A stretch of DNA of 64,000 bases from NCBI GenBank assembly GCA_013140775.1, contig JABFSA010000061.1:1-64000 (forward strand), written 5' to 3'. The notes under the pieces were generated by a model. That model did no database searches. It was given only the letters and a program-made list of their open reading frames with translations, and was not told the DNA's origin. Shown here piece after piece: positions 7,896-18,453 of the stretch (position 1 is its first letter; every line of letters starts with the position of its first letter). Source of the stretch: Acidobacteriota bacterium (lineage in GTDB: Bacteria > Acidobacteriota > Vicinamibacteria > Vicinamibacterales > UBA2999). A program made the position numbers and the translations under genes.

Positions 7896-10001
7896 TCAGA
7901 AGCTGAAGCGCACTTCGGTGACGACTGAACGTCTCAGCACGTCACCGAAGATGTGCTGCATGATTTCCTTGTTGAAAAGGTTGGTGACCTTCACGCTGGT
8001 CACCACGCGTTCACTCGCCCATTTCAAACCAGCACTGCCGTTCACCAGCGTGTAGGCGTCGGTCGTGCCGGCAAACCGGGCGTCCAGCACATCCTGCCAG
8101 TACGCATCATCGCTGTAGCTCACCGAGAGGTTGCCGAGGTACCGGCGCGTGTCCACGCCGAAGCCGACGTTGAACCGATTCTTCGCGGGCCAGTTGATGT
8201 CGTTGACCGTGAAGGGTGCGGGGAAGTCCACCACGGGCTTCCACTGATAGGAGTAGTTCGCGAACGCCGTCACCATGCTGTTCACTGCGGCGTCAATACC
8301 GAGCTCGAGGCCTTTGTCCTTCACGTCGCCGAGATTCACATACGTAAACCGTGAGGGCAACGCCCCGGGTGGGACGAACTGAGGAGGCAGCGGCCAACCT
8401 GGAGGCGGATTCAACGCCGAGTAGGCGGCGACCGGCGTGAAATTGATCGAGCCATCGACCTTGTTCCAGTAGACCGCCGCGCTCACGACGGCGCGGTTCT
8501 GGATCGTGCCGGAATAACCAAGCTCATACGCGGTCAAGGTTTCCTGATCGAGATTCGGCTCGCCCACCGCCCGCGTCGGGAACGCAAACTGTCCGATCAC
8601 CGGCAAGGTCACGGGCGTCACGATGGTGATGTCGAGGCTGTTGTTGACCAGCGACGGCGACCGGAACGCACGATTGAACGAGGCGCGGATCGTGTGCGCA
8701 CGGGCCGGCTTGAACAGGATCGTCGTCCGCGGTGAAAACACCGGACCCTCGATCGAGGAGAACTTGTCCAGGCGTCCACCGACGATCCAGCGCAACTGAT
8801 CGCTGATGAAGATCTCGTCCTGCAGGAACGCGCCGCCCTCGTTGCGGTCGTCTCCATCCGGCGCCAGGGAGATCGTGAACGCGTTGTGGCGGAAGTTGCC
8901 GCCGTAACTCAGCGCGTGGCGCGTGCCGATCGCACGGACGTCGCTGCCCTCGACATCGAACGTCGTCGTGTCGAAGTCGAGCGGAATAGGCCGCCGGTCA
9001 GGACCAATCGACAGGAGCGTGGCCGCGTCCGCGCGCAGGATGTTCGCGAACGCGGCGAGACGGCGTCCGTTCTTTTCGTAGCGCGCCGTTGCGAAACCCA
9101 GGCGAGAACCACGTTCGATGTCAGCTGGCCCAATGCCCGTGTGAATAATGCCGGCAGTCCCGGCGACGCCGCCTTCAATCGTTATGCGTCCACCACCGGT
9201 CAGGTCATAGTCCGCGCGCGCGTTCATTTTGGGGAGTCGCGCACCCTGGTTGGTAAACGCCGGGTACGGCGTTCCGCTGGGGAGGTTACCTGCGGGTCGG
9301 GGCAAGGGATCCTGAGAGGTGTAGCCTGCAGCGACGCGATAGGACCACTTGTCGTTCGCAATTCCAGAGTGCGTTGCGCTCACAGAGAACAACGACCCTG
9401 CGCTCTGATCCCGGCCGGTCACGCTTCGATCGAATCCGCCTGCGCTCATCGATACCGTGGTCGAGCGCCCCGTCGCGGCTGAGTCGCGTGGCGATCGCGA
9501 GATCACGTTGACGACGCCGCTGAGAGCGTTGGCGCCCCACACCGCGGACGCCGGGCCGCGGATGACCTCGATACGCTGAATGTCGTTCGGGTTGGTGGGC
9601 ACCATGTCCCACATCACCATGCCGAAGAAGTCCAGGTAGATGCTGCGGCCATCGACGAGCGCGAGCTGCGACGTCGCCAGAGTGGACGTGGCGCCACGCG
9701 TCGTGATGTTGACGTCGCGTGCGGACACTTGTGTCACGTTCACACCGGGCACGACGCGCAGGAGGTCACCCATGTTCACCGAGGGCGCGTTCTGGATCGA
9801 TCGGGACTGGATCACGCTGACCGTGGCCGGCGCATTGACGAGCTGTTCCTCGGTGCGGGAGGCCGACACCACGATCTGGTCTTCGAACGTGACCGGCTGA
9901 TCGTCCTGCGGCGGCTGAGAGCCCGTCGCTGGTGCCCCTTGCTGAGCGAACGCCGACGATGACCACAGAAGCCCGAGAAGCAGTATCAGACGAACGCGCA
10001 T
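7896..10001 (-). CDS. TonB-dependent receptor
   Basis: 701 aa; plug-domain hallmarks DQIVVSASRTEEQLVNAPATVSVI, LLRVVPGVNV, DIQRIEVIRGPASAVWGANALSGVVNVISR; C-terminal aromatic (RFSF). Confidence 0.93.
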   Translation of the reverse strand: MRVRLILLLGLLWSSSAFAQQGAPATGSQPPQDDQPVTFEDQIVVSASRTEEQLVNAPATVSVIQSRSIQNAPSVNMGDLLRVVPGVNVTQVSARDVNITTRGATSTLATSQLALVDGRSIYLDFFGMVMWDMVPTNPNDIQRIEVIRGPASAVWGANALSGVVNVISRSPRDSAATGRSTTVSMSAGGFDRSVTGRDQSAGSLFSVSATHSGIANDKWSYRVAAGYTSQDPLPRPAGNLPSGTPYPAFTNQGARLPKMNARADYDLTGGGRITIEGGVAGTAGIIHTGIGPADIERGSRLGFATARYEKNGRRLAAFANILRADAATLLSIGPDRRPIPLDFDTTTFDVEGSDVRAIGTRHALSYGGNFRHNAFTISLAPDGDDRNEGGAFLQDEIFISDQLRWIVGGRLDKFSSIEGPVFSPRTTILFKPARAHTIRASFNRAFRSPSLVNNSLDITIVTPVTLPVIGQFAFPTRAVGEPNLDQETLTAYELGYSGTIQNRAVVSAAVYWNKVDGSINFTPVAAYSALNPPPGWPLPPQFVPPGALPSRFTYVNLGDVKDKGLELGIDAAVNSMVTAFANYSYQWKPVVDFPAPFTVNDINWPAKNRFNVGFGVDTRRYLGNLSVSYSDDAYWQDVLDARFAGTTDAYTLVNGSAGLKWASERVVTSVKVTNLFNKEIMQHIFGDVLRRSVVTEVRFSF

Positions 10002-10132
10002 GAAACCTCCTGAAGCGGCCGCGGCGGAGGGACTGGGCCAGGGCCGCCCTATTCTGCGTAGCGAAGGACGTCGAAAGCAACACCGGGGGCTCGGGAGTAA
10101 ACGATCTCAGCCGGTCTCCAGTAACCCGTGTC

Positions 10133-11521
10133 ATGGATGCGGCGCTTCGCGCGTTGAATCGCTTCGGGCTGGGGGCCCGTCCCGGCGAACGAGCGCGCCT
10201 GCGCGATCCACGCGGATGGCTCAAGGCCCAGCTCGAGGGCGGACCACCGCTGGTCGCGCCTCCTGCTAAAGGCGCACCTCTCGCGATACGCGACGCAATC
10301 CGCGCGTATCGTCAAGCGGGCCAGGCCAATCGGATTCAACAGCGGTCGCCCCAGCAGACAGAACCGCAGCAGCTCCGTCAGGAACGTCAGGTAGCCCGGA
10401 GATCGCTGGTGGAGATCGTCTCGGCAGAAGCCACTGTCTCTCTCGAGGCACGTGTCCAGAGCGAGCGTCCGTTCGTCGAGCGGCTCGTCGCCTTCTGGTC
10501 GAATCACCTGTGCATCTCGACAGCCGCCAAGGTGCTCGTCGTCCCGCTCGCGGGCAGTTACGAACGCGACGTGATTCGTCCTCATGTCCTCGGTCGCTTC
10601 GAAGACATGGTCCTGGCTTCAGCCAGGCATCCCGCGATGCTCGTCTATCTCGACAACTTCCAGTCGATTGGTCCCAACTCACGAGGTGCGGCGCGGCGGA
10701 GGGGACGAGGCGGACGCGGGCTCAACGAAAACTACGCGCGCGAGCTGCTCGAGCTGCATACCCTCGGCGTGAATGGCGGCTACGGTCAACAGGACGTCGA
10801 GGAACTCGCAAAGATTCTCACCGGCTGGACGGTGACCGGTCTTCAAGACGGCGCGGCCACGTTTGGCTTCGCATTCCAGAATCCACTGCATGAACCAGGC
10901 GCGAGAAGCGTCCTGGGTGCCCGGTATTCGGACGGCGGGGTGGCACAAGGCGAAAAGGTCATCCGTGACTTGTGCCGTCATCCGTCAACGTCACGGTTCG
11001 TTGCGACAAAGCTTGTCACGCACTTCGTCGCCGACGATCCGCCTGCTCCCGCAATCGAACGCGTCGCTCAAGTCTTTCGCAATTCGGAGGGAGACCTCCG
11101 CGCTGTCTCTACCGCACTCGTGAATCTCGAGGAGGCCTGGAGCCCCGAGTCGAAGAAGTTCCGCACACCACAAGACTGGATGGTAGCCGCGCTCCGTGCC
11201 CTCGATGTTCACGAGGTTGGCCCGATGACCGTCGCTACGATGCGTCAACTGCGTCAACCACTGTGGGCGCCTCAGGCGCCAAAGGGCTTCGCTGACTCGA
11301 TGCAGGACTGGGCCGATCCGGACGCGCTGCTGAATCGCGCCGAACTCGCTCGCACGCTTGCCCGTCGTCTGCGCGGCAACGTGGACGACCCGAGGACGTT
11401 GCTCGAAGCTATCGACGTGCCCGCAGCGGACCCGCTGCGAGCGCTGCTTGCGGACGCCTCGATTGCTGCGACCGACCGCGTCGCCCTCGCGCTTGCAGGA
11501 CCTGCGTTTCAATGGAGATGA
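10133..11521 (+). CDS. DUF1800 domain-containing protein
   Basis: 462 aa; NRFGLGARPGE, RLVAFWSNHLCIS, GGRGLNENYARELLELHTLGVNGGYGQQDVEELAKILTGWTV typical of DUF1800. Confidence 0.9.
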   Translation: MDAALRALNRFGLGARPGERARLRDPRGWLKAQLEGGPPLVAPPAKGAPLAIRDAIRAYRQAGQANRIQQRSPQQTEPQQLRQERQVARRSLVEIVSAEATVSLEARVQSERPFVERLVAFWSNHLCISTAAKVLVVPLAGSYERDVIRPHVLGRFEDMVLASARHPAMLVYLDNFQSIGPNSRGAARRRGRGGRGLNENYARELLELHTLGVNGGYGQQDVEELAKILTGWTVTGLQDGAATFGFAFQNPLHEPGARSVLGARYSDGGVAQGEKVIRDLCRHPSTSRFVATKLVTHFVADDPPAPAIERVAQVFRNSEGDLRAVSTALVNLEEAWSPESKKFRTPQDWMVAALRALDVHEVGPMTVATMRQLRQPLWAPQAPKGFADSMQDWADPDALLNRAELARTLARRLRGNVDDPRTLLEAIDVPAADPLRALLADASIAATDRVALALAGPAFQWR

Positions 11522-12687
11522 AGATGCACCGCCGGACGTTCGTCAGGAACATGTGTCTGGGAGGGCTCGCCACCTTCGCTCTTCCCCGCGTCACGTTCGC
11601 GCAGGTGAAACAGGCAGGCCGATTCGTGTTTGTTCTCCTGCGTGGCGGCTTCGACGGTCTCGCAGCGGTGGTGCCTTACGGTGACCCGGATTACCGCGCG
11701 CTCCGCGGCGTCATGGCGTTTGAGGACTCCGACCTCGTGACGCTCGACGACACGTTCGCACTCGCACCAGGTCTTGCGCCATTTCGCGAACTCTGGGAGC
11801 AACAGGAGCTCGTCGTCCTGCACGCCATGGCGATCCCGTATCGGACGCGGAGTCACTTCGACGGTCAGGCTATTCTCGAGACCGGTATCGATCGGCCGAT
11901 GGGGTCAGCCGATGGATGGCTGAATCGACTGCTGCAGGTGATGCCGGGAGAGCGGTCGGGAATCGCGATCGCCTCGGGTCTCCCTCTCTCGATGACGGGA
12001 CCAGTGGAGGTACGCACCTGGTCGCCGACGCAGCTCGGCGTCGTGGACGATGGGTACCTGGATCGATTGTCAGTGCTCTATCGGTCAGACCGCACCCTAC
12101 AGGGTCGCTTCGAAGCGGCGATCCAGCAGCAGGCCACTGTGGGTGAGGAGCTTATGGCTGCTCAAGGGGCGAGGCGCGACGGCGTCGCGCCTCTGATGGG
12201 TGCGACCGCACGCATTCTGAAGCAGGAGACCGGACCCAACATCGCGGCGATTGAATTCAGCGGCTGGGACACACACGCGAACCAGGGACTGACCGGTGGC
12301 GCGCTCGATCGCCTGCTCGGTCAGCTCGCCGAAGGCCTCGTGAGCTTCCGCACCGAGATGGGGTCCGCGTGGACGAACACGACGGTGGTCGTCATGACGG
12401 AGTTCGGACGCACGGCTCGCCCGAACGGAACCCGCGGCACTGACCACGGAACGGCAGGCGCGGGATTCCTGATTGGTCCCAAGGTCGCGCGATCGACGGT
12501 GTTTGCCGATTGGCCTGGCCTTTCGAGCGCGGCGCTCTTCGAAGGGCGCGACGTCAAACCCACGCTCGACACACGTGCAGTCCTGAAGGCCGCGATCGCC
12601 GGCACCTTTGATCTGACGCCGGCCCAGGCCGACCGCGTCTTCCCGTCGTCCTCGGCCGTGCCCGGTGCGTACGATCTGATGGGATGA
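11512..12687 (+). CDS. DUF1501 domain-containing protein
   Basis: 391 aa; RTFVRNMCLGGLATFALPR, FVLLRGGFDGLAAVVPYGD, WDTHANQG, VVVMTEFGRTARPNGTRGTDHGTAGAGFLIG. Start overlaps the DUF1800 stop. Confidence 0.9.
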   Translation: MEMKMHRRTFVRNMCLGGLATFALPRVTFAQVKQAGRFVFVLLRGGFDGLAAVVPYGDPDYRALRGVMAFEDSDLVTLDDTFALAPGLAPFRELWEQQELVVLHAMAIPYRTRSHFDGQAILETGIDRPMGSADGWLNRLLQVMPGERSGIAIASGLPLSMTGPVEVRTWSPTQLGVVDDGYLDRLSVLYRSDRTLQGRFEAAIQQQATVGEELMAAQGARRDGVAPLMGATARILKQETGPNIAAIEFSGWDTHANQGLTGGALDRLLGQLAEGLVSFRTEMGSAWTNTTVVVMTEFGRTARPNGTRGTDHGTAGAGFLIGPKVARSTVFADWPGLSSAALFEGRDVKPTLDTRAVLKAAIAGTFDLTPAQADRVFPSSSAVPGAYDLMG

Positions 12688-12710
12688 CCCGACGCGCGGT
12701 GCGTCGGGTC
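12686..12710. terminator. Bidirectional terminator-like hairpin
   Basis: GACCCGACGC-GCGGT-GCGTCGGGTC, perfect 10-bp stem between convergent genes. Confidence 0.55.
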
Positions 12711-12720
12711 CACGTTGTCT

Positions 12721-13863
12721 CTAGGGGGCCGGGACCGCAGTCCGGTTGTCTGGAACGATCTGCACCTCATACGAGAAGACCTCTCGGGTGCGCGCATCGA
12801 TCACTGCCTTCACCCACTGCACGTCGTTGTTGCCGTTGCCAGGATTGTTGCCGAAGGTTTCCACGCGTGTGAAGTTTTCGAGGCGTCGGCCCAGCGCGTC
12901 CTGAAAAGGCCTGTCCACGCGGAAGTAGTGGGAATCGCCGTGGACATAGGACACGGGCTTCCGGAAGCGGATGACCTCTTCGCGCAGGGCCAGCAGGAAC
13001 TCACGAAATCCGTCGGGACCAGACGGCTGGGCGAGCGTCCGCGGGTCACGAACGGGCGCGCGAGTCGGGTCCGACATGTCCCACCCGGGATTCGCCTGCG
13101 AGATGAGCATCAGGGCCGCAGATCCTCGTTCGGTGGCATCCTCGAATGCCTCGCGCATCCACTGAATCACCGCCGCATTCCGCGCGGCATACTCCGCCGG
13201 ATCAGGGTCCGTGTCGCACAGGTTGTTACATGAACCCTGAATGTTCAACGTCGCAAACGTGACACCACGAAATGTCCAGCGGCGATTCTCCACACACGGG
13301 ACGAGCCCTCCGAGACCGAGACAGAGAGGCTCCATCTGCACTTCCTGGGGCAATTGGCGCTGACCCAGTGAGTAGGGTGTGCCGAAGAAGAGCTGGCGCT
13401 CATAGTCGAGCCGCCCGAGGGACGGATACCCACCGTTTGCCGGGCGATCGCAATCCGTCCAGTCGTTGTCGCCCGGTGTGAACATCGCAGGAGCCCGCAG
13501 AGCGTTGAAATACCCAAGAGAGCGCTCGTACAGGGCCTCGTCGCACAGACTTCCGGAACCTTGCTTGAGATCACCGTCGTGTACGGTAAACGCCAGCCGC
13601 TGGGCATTCATGTCAGCGATCAGGTTTGGAACACCCGTGGTCTCTTGAAGCGTGGAATACGGAAGATCTCCCCACAATCCGATCGAATAGGGAGACCATC
13701 CATTGCGGGCTGCCTTATCCACCCGCTCCTGGCTCGCAACAACAATTCCCGCGGCCGCCACCATGAGGAAGATCGTTGAAACACCTGTGGCCACCATGGC
13801 CTTCCGTTCCCACCGTGCTCGTGTTTCCATCGCCACTGCGTCCCCCAGTTCCTGTCGCTTCAA
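12721..13863 (-). CDS. Putative metallophosphoesterase superfamily protein
   Basis: 380 aa; GLWGDLPY, VHDGDLKQG, FTPGDNDWTD, YVHGDSHYFRVD arranged as calcineurin-like motifs. Start codon uncertain. Confidence 0.7.
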   Translation of the reverse strand: MKRQELGDAVAMETRARWERKAMVATGVSTIFLMVAAAGIVVASQERVDKAARNGWSPYSIGLWGDLPYSTLQETTGVPNLIADMNAQRLAFTVHDGDLKQGSGSLCDEALYERSLGYFNALRAPAMFTPGDNDWTDCDRPANGGYPSLGRLDYERQLFFGTPYSLGQRQLPQEVQMEPLCLGLGGLVPCVENRRWTFRGVTFATLNIQGSCNNLCDTDPDPAEYAARNAAVIQWMREAFEDATERGSAALMLISQANPGWDMSDPTRAPVRDPRTLAQPSGPDGFREFLLALREEVIRFRKPVSYVHGDSHYFRVDRPFQDALGRRLENFTRVETFGNNPGNGNNDVQWVKAVIDARTREVFSYEVQIVPDNRTAVPAP

Positions 13864-14006
13864 AGCGGACTCCGGCCCGCCAGAGCTTTGAAAGGATTAG
13901 AGCAATCGCAGGTGATCGCCACGCGACACTCGCGTAACGACAGCGAAAACATCTGCCGGCGTCTGGACGCGTTGCGCGGAGGGAGCGGCCGGCGTGCGGC
14001 CGATGA

Positions 14007-16202
14007 CTACATTCTCCAGGCGTACTGGAGCTTGACGAGCAGCTGATTCGACTGCAGCTCCCACCGATCGAGAACCGACCGCACGTTGTGGTTGTAGACG
14101 ACAAAGAGGTCGGCCACCGGGAGAAAGGTCCAGCGAAGCCGCGAGTTGATGCCGACCGATTCACTGTCGGTGTCGTACTGCGCGTAGGTGGCAATCGACA
14201 GATCAGGTGACACATTGACTCTGAGCCGTGTCCCGAACACGCTCTGCGTGAAGCGTCCCGCGAGAAGGTCGCCGCTGTTGCGCTCGGCGGTCATCTCCAC
14301 GGTGTAGAGCGCGGTGGGATTCCACACGGCTTGCAGCTCCCACTGCGTGAGGTCACCATCGTAGAAAGATCCGCCGGTCCAGCTCAACGACGCATACAAC
14401 CGTCGCTTCTGAGCCGTCGTGAATCCGAGGCTCGGTCGAACCCACGTATACGAACCCGGCGCGATGGCCACGTCGGGCGCTATCTGAAACGGTTGCAGCG
14501 GTCGATCGCCCCCGAACGTCACGATGCCCTGAACGCGGTCTCCGCTGCGAAGCCGCCAGACCGACTGGACTGGCGCATCGATGGTTTCCCATCGCCCGTC
14601 CAGGTTGAACGTCAGGTACGGATTGATACCGTGGCTCACGTCCTGAATTGGTCCGCGGGTAAAGCGCGTGCGATTTGAGACTGCCGGATTCCACCGCTGC
14701 ATCGCGCGACGCGGCACGAATCCGAGCGACGGATCGAAATCACGACCGATCCTCCGGTACCACACGCGCATGTCCCACTTGTCGTTCGGGTAGTCGATCT
14801 TGAATGCGTAGGCTTTTGTGTCTCCGTGCAGGCCTTCGCGACCTGTCGCGACCGCCCACCCATTGATGGAGAAGTTCTTGTTCCCGAGAAAACTCGTCGT
14901 GCTGTAGGTGAAGTCAACCCCGCTCAGCCAGCTGCCGCTGCGACCCAGCGGATCCCCTGCAGTTGCGATGAACCCGATGTGTGACTCACGCCACAGGTTC
15001 TGCTTCACCCGCGCCACTGCCATCGTCGAACCTTCGGAGACGACTCCAGGCTCGGAGTCCATGGTCACCACAACACCGCCGAAGTTCGTATTGGCGACGC
15101 GGCCGTTGACCTTCGCGCCGGCAAGGAGCGGAACCTCTTTCCCGCCGACAAGGCCGATCCGCCGGCTGAAGTAGGGAATCATGTCGTTGTTCACGGGGGG
15201 CCCGAACTGAAAGATATCCACCCCCTCGAGAAAGAACCCGCGCTTCTCGGGAAATAACAGAGGAAATCTCGTCAGGTTCGTCTGGCGCGTATCGACTTCC
15301 GTTTCGGCAAAGTCCGTGTACGAGGTGAACGACGCCGTCACGTTCGAGCCCAGCCGCTGCGTCACGTCGAGGCTCGGGCGAAACTTGCCGGCCACATCTG
15401 CGCCATGCGCAGGAATGCCACCGCCGGTGGTCACGCTCGGCCGCAGACTGAGGCCACGGCCTAACGCGAAATCCGGGATGCCGGTCAGGAATCCCGCCCG
15501 GCTCGTCTGCGTCAGCCGATACTGCCGGACGGGTGACGCCCAGCGATCGATTTCCAGCAACCGCTGCACGCGCCGCTCGATGTTGAAATGCCACTCATGA
15601 AGGTCGGGTCGAAAGCTCAGCGTCTGAATTGGAATTCGAATCTCCGCGCTCCAGCCCGTTTCTCCGCGCGTCGCCTCGGCTTCCCAGATACCGTCCCATT
15701 CCGCATTCTCGTTCTCGCCGCTCGCGTTGATCACGCCGTCATAACGCGCGCCGTTGGGGTTGACGGAAAAGACGTAGCCTGACCTGCCGTCCTGAAACGG
15801 ACCCAGGACGAGGCGCACATGGTCCTCCTGTCCGAGAGGTGCATCGCGTCTGACGCTGTAGCTGACGATGCCGGACGGCTCGGTGTCGGTGCAGACGATG
15901 CCGATGACAAGCCCGTTGCGACTGGCGAGCACACGAACCGTCGTCGGGAAGGTCGCCGGCATGCCTTCGCGTGGATCGGTCTGGAGAAAAGCGCCCGCGA
16001 TCTCCGCCGTCGCCCACGCCGGCTCATTCAAGACGCCATCGAGGCGGACAGTTTCCCCTCCCGCGCCCGCGCGAAACGCCGGCGGAGCGTTGACCTGAGC
16101 TTGTGCGGGATTCGCGAAGGCTGCGAGTACCAGAAGGATGGCAGCAACTCGGCTCAAGGATGTCGCCCTGCCGGGTTCCTTCACTTGCAGATTGCTGTTC
16201 AT
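14007..16202 (-). CDS. DUF5916 / CBM9-like domain outer membrane protein
   Basis: 731 aa; LDGVLNEPAWATAEIAGAFLQTDPREGMPATFPTTVRV, DHVRLVLGPFQDGRSGYVFSVNPNGARYDG, then beta-barrel-like C-terminus. Confidence 0.85.
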   Translation of the reverse strand: MNSNLQVKEPGRATSLSRVAAILLVLAAFANPAQAQVNAPPAFRAGAGGETVRLDGVLNEPAWATAEIAGAFLQTDPREGMPATFPTTVRVLASRNGLVIGIVCTDTEPSGIVSYSVRRDAPLGQEDHVRLVLGPFQDGRSGYVFSVNPNGARYDGVINASGENENAEWDGIWEAEATRGETGWSAEIRIPIQTLSFRPDLHEWHFNIERRVQRLLEIDRWASPVRQYRLTQTSRAGFLTGIPDFALGRGLSLRPSVTTGGGIPAHGADVAGKFRPSLDVTQRLGSNVTASFTSYTDFAETEVDTRQTNLTRFPLLFPEKRGFFLEGVDIFQFGPPVNNDMIPYFSRRIGLVGGKEVPLLAGAKVNGRVANTNFGGVVVTMDSEPGVVSEGSTMAVARVKQNLWRESHIGFIATAGDPLGRSGSWLSGVDFTYSTTSFLGNKNFSINGWAVATGREGLHGDTKAYAFKIDYPNDKWDMRVWYRRIGRDFDPSLGFVPRRAMQRWNPAVSNRTRFTRGPIQDVSHGINPYLTFNLDGRWETIDAPVQSVWRLRSGDRVQGIVTFGGDRPLQPFQIAPDVAIAPGSYTWVRPSLGFTTAQKRRLYASLSWTGGSFYDGDLTQWELQAVWNPTALYTVEMTAERNSGDLLAGRFTQSVFGTRLRVNVSPDLSIATYAQYDTDSESVGINSRLRWTFLPVADLFVVYNHNVRSVLDRWELQSNQLLVKLQYAWRM

Positions 16203-17197
16203 TCGGGTGTGGATCCGGTGTACGACGCGTTGCTGTCATGGAATGTCACTGGCGCCCGGCGAGCCTCGTCAACATGAAGCCGGAAGAGGTCCGGCCTCGC
16301 ATAGTGGCCTACAGGGTCGAAATCCTGGCGTGCCCGGATGACATCGCCGAGGTCGATATCGGCGATCAACGTCGTCTCGCCTTCGAAGTCCGGGCCTGCG
16401 ACCACCTCTCCAAGGGGACCGATGATGCAGCTGCCGCCTCGCGAAAGGACTGTTTCGGGCGCGTCGCTGAAACCAGACCGGTAGTCTTTCGGATAGTCGC
16501 GCCGGCGGGCGAACTGATTGGCAGAGAGGACGAAGCACCTCCCTTCCTGCGCCACGTGACGCATAGTCGGCAGCCAGGTATCACGGCCGTCGGCCGTGGG
16601 TGCGCAATAGATCTCGATGCCTTTTGCGTACATCGCTGCACGGAGCAGCGGCATGTAGTTCTCCCAGCAGATCACAGCGCCCACGCGACCGATCTCGGTT
16701 TCGATCACAGGCAACGTCGAGCCATCGCCGAACCCCCAGACGAGGCGCTCGCTGCCCGTAGGCATCACCTTTCGATGTTTCCCGAGAAATTGTCCGTCTG
16801 GTGAAAAGAAGAGGACGGTGCAATAGAGCGTGCCCTGATCGCGCTCGATGACGCCGATGACGAGGTATGTGCGGGCCTCACGCGCGATCGTGGCCAGTGT
16901 GTCTACGTCAGGCCCCGGAACATCGATCGCGCTTTCGTAGAAGATGCGGAACTGTTCTCGTCCTTCGGAGCTGCGTGCGCCGACGACGGCGCCGAAATCG
17001 AGCCCGCGCGGATAGGCCGAAACAAAGGCCTCAGGGAAGAGCGTCAGTCGGGCGCCACGGCGCCCCGCATCCGCCGCGAGGTCGCGGGTCTTCTCGAGCG
17101 TGCGGGGAACATCGAACGCAACCGGCGCCGCCTGAACAACAGCGACGCGGGCATGTGACACAGCGGCTTCTCGGCCGCCCTCGTGCGTCATGGGCAC
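16199..17197 (-). CDS. Carbon-nitrogen hydrolase (nitrilase family)
   Basis: 332 aa; LTLFPEAFVSAYPRG (Glu), GKHRKVMPTGSERLVWGFGDGS (Lys), GAVICWENYMPLLR (Cys). Confidence 0.9.
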   Translation of the reverse strand: MPMTHEGGREAAVSHARVAVVQAAPVAFDVPRTLEKTRDLAADAGRRGARLTLFPEAFVSAYPRGLDFGAVVGARSSEGREQFRIFYESAIDVPGPDVDTLATIAREARTYLVIGVIERDQGTLYCTVLFFSPDGQFLGKHRKVMPTGSERLVWGFGDGSTLPVIETEIGRVGAVICWENYMPLLRAAMYAKGIEIYCAPTADGRDTWLPTMRHVAQEGRCFVLSANQFARRRDYPKDYRSGFSDAPETVLSRGGSCIIGPLGEVVAGPDFEGETTLIADIDLGDVIRARQDFDPVGHYARPDLFRLHVDEARRAPVTFHDSNASYTGSTPE

Positions 17198-17259
17198 TCG
17201 AATGATACCGGAGGGCGAGGTGCGAAGGTGCGACCGCTGCTGGGGCTGCGAACACCGCC

Positions 17260-18453
17260 TCAGATCGTGCCCGACCGTCTCCAGCCTGCGATTGTGTCGC
17301 GGTCGATGTCGAGCTCCTCGAGAATTGCATCGGTGTGCTCACCCAATGCTGGCACGCGACCCATCACTGGATCGACGTTCTCCATTTCGACTGGCGGCCT
17401 CAAGGCACGCAGGCTGCCCGCTTCCGAGTCGATCTCGGTCCAGCGGCCGCGCGCGCTCAGCTGCGGGTGTTCGAGGAACTCCGGCACCGAGTTCAATCGC
17501 GCGTGGGCAATGTCAGCCGCTTCGAGGCGGACTGTGACTTCTTCCAGCGACAGATGTGCGAACACGTCATTGATGAGGTCATGAAGTGCCGGTCTGTGCC
17601 TGACACGCTGCTCGTTGCTCGCAAACTTCGGGTCGGCTGCAAGGTCGGCTCGCTCGAGGACCTGAGCACAGAAGCGCGTCCACTCGCGGGCGTTCTGGAC
17701 GGCGAGAATCACGCATCTGCCATCGGACGCTGCGAAAGGACCGTACGGCGCGATCGAGGCGTGGTTGGGGCCGCTGCGCGGCAGCGACCTGCCGCTGTAC
17801 AGCGTGTGATACATGGGAAACCCCATCCATTCGGCAAGGGAGTCGAACAAGGAGACGTCGAGCACCGTCCCACTCCCCGTGTCGCGACGGGCCAGAAGCG
17901 CGGTCAGGATCCCTGAGTAGGCGTACATCCCTGCTGAAATATCGGCGAGCGACAGCCCCGCCCGGCTCGGTGTGTCCTCAGGACCAATGAGCGACATCAG
18001 GCCGGCTTCGCCCTGTACCAGAAGGTCGTAAGCCTTCTTCGACGCGTACGGGCCGCTGTTGCCGAATCCCGAAATGTTGCAGATGACGAGCTTCGGGCAG
18101 CGCGTGCGCAGCGCCGCTGACCCTGCGCCCAGGCGCTCGGCCGCACCGGGCGCCAGGTTCTGCACGAACACGTCGGCGCGATCGAGCAGCCGATGCAGAA
18201 CGTCAATGCCCGCGGGTTGTTTCAGATCGAGAGTCAGGGACTGCTTCGATCGGTTCAGCCAGACAAAGTGGCTCGAGAGTCCCTTCGTCGTGGTGTCGTA
18301 GGCGCGGGCGAAATCGCCTCCGTCCGGCCGTTCGATCTTGATGACACGCGCACCGAGATCCGCGAGCTGCCGTGTGGCAAACGGCGCAGCGACGGCCTGC
18401 TCGATCGACACGACCGTCACGCCCTCCAGCGGAGGTTTCGCGCGGTTCGTCAT
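17260..18453 (-). CDS. CaiB/BaiF family CoA-transferase
   Basis: 397 aa; PLEGVTVVSIEQAVAAPFATRQLADLGARVIKIERPDGGDFAR, LDLKQPAGIDVLHRLLDRADVFVQNLAPGAAERLG. Confidence 0.92.
   Translation of the reverse strand: MTNRAKPPLEGVTVVSIEQAVAAPFATRQLADLGARVIKIERPDGGDFARAYDTTTKGLSSHFVWLNRSKQSLTLDLKQPAGIDVLHRLLDRADVFVQNLAPGAAERLGAGSAALRTRCPKLVICNISGFGNSGPYASKKAYDLLVQGEAGLMSLIGPEDTPSRAGLSLADISAGMYAYSGILTALLARRDTGSGTVLDVSLFDSLAEWMGFPMYHTLYSGRSLPRSGPNHASIAPYGPFAASDGRCVILAVQNAREWTRFCAQVLERADLAADPKFASNEQRVRHRPALHDLINDVFAHLSLEEVTVRLEAADIAHARLNSVPEFLEHPQLSARGRWTEIDSEAGSLRALRPPVEMENVDPVMGRVPALGEHTDAILEELDIDRDTIAGWRRSGTI

Noticed and set aside
17210-17230. AGGTGCGA-AGGTGCGA direct repeat in the spacer upstream of the nitrilase
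   Set aside because: Only two 8-bp copies and wrong period; too short to assign to the heptamer family.
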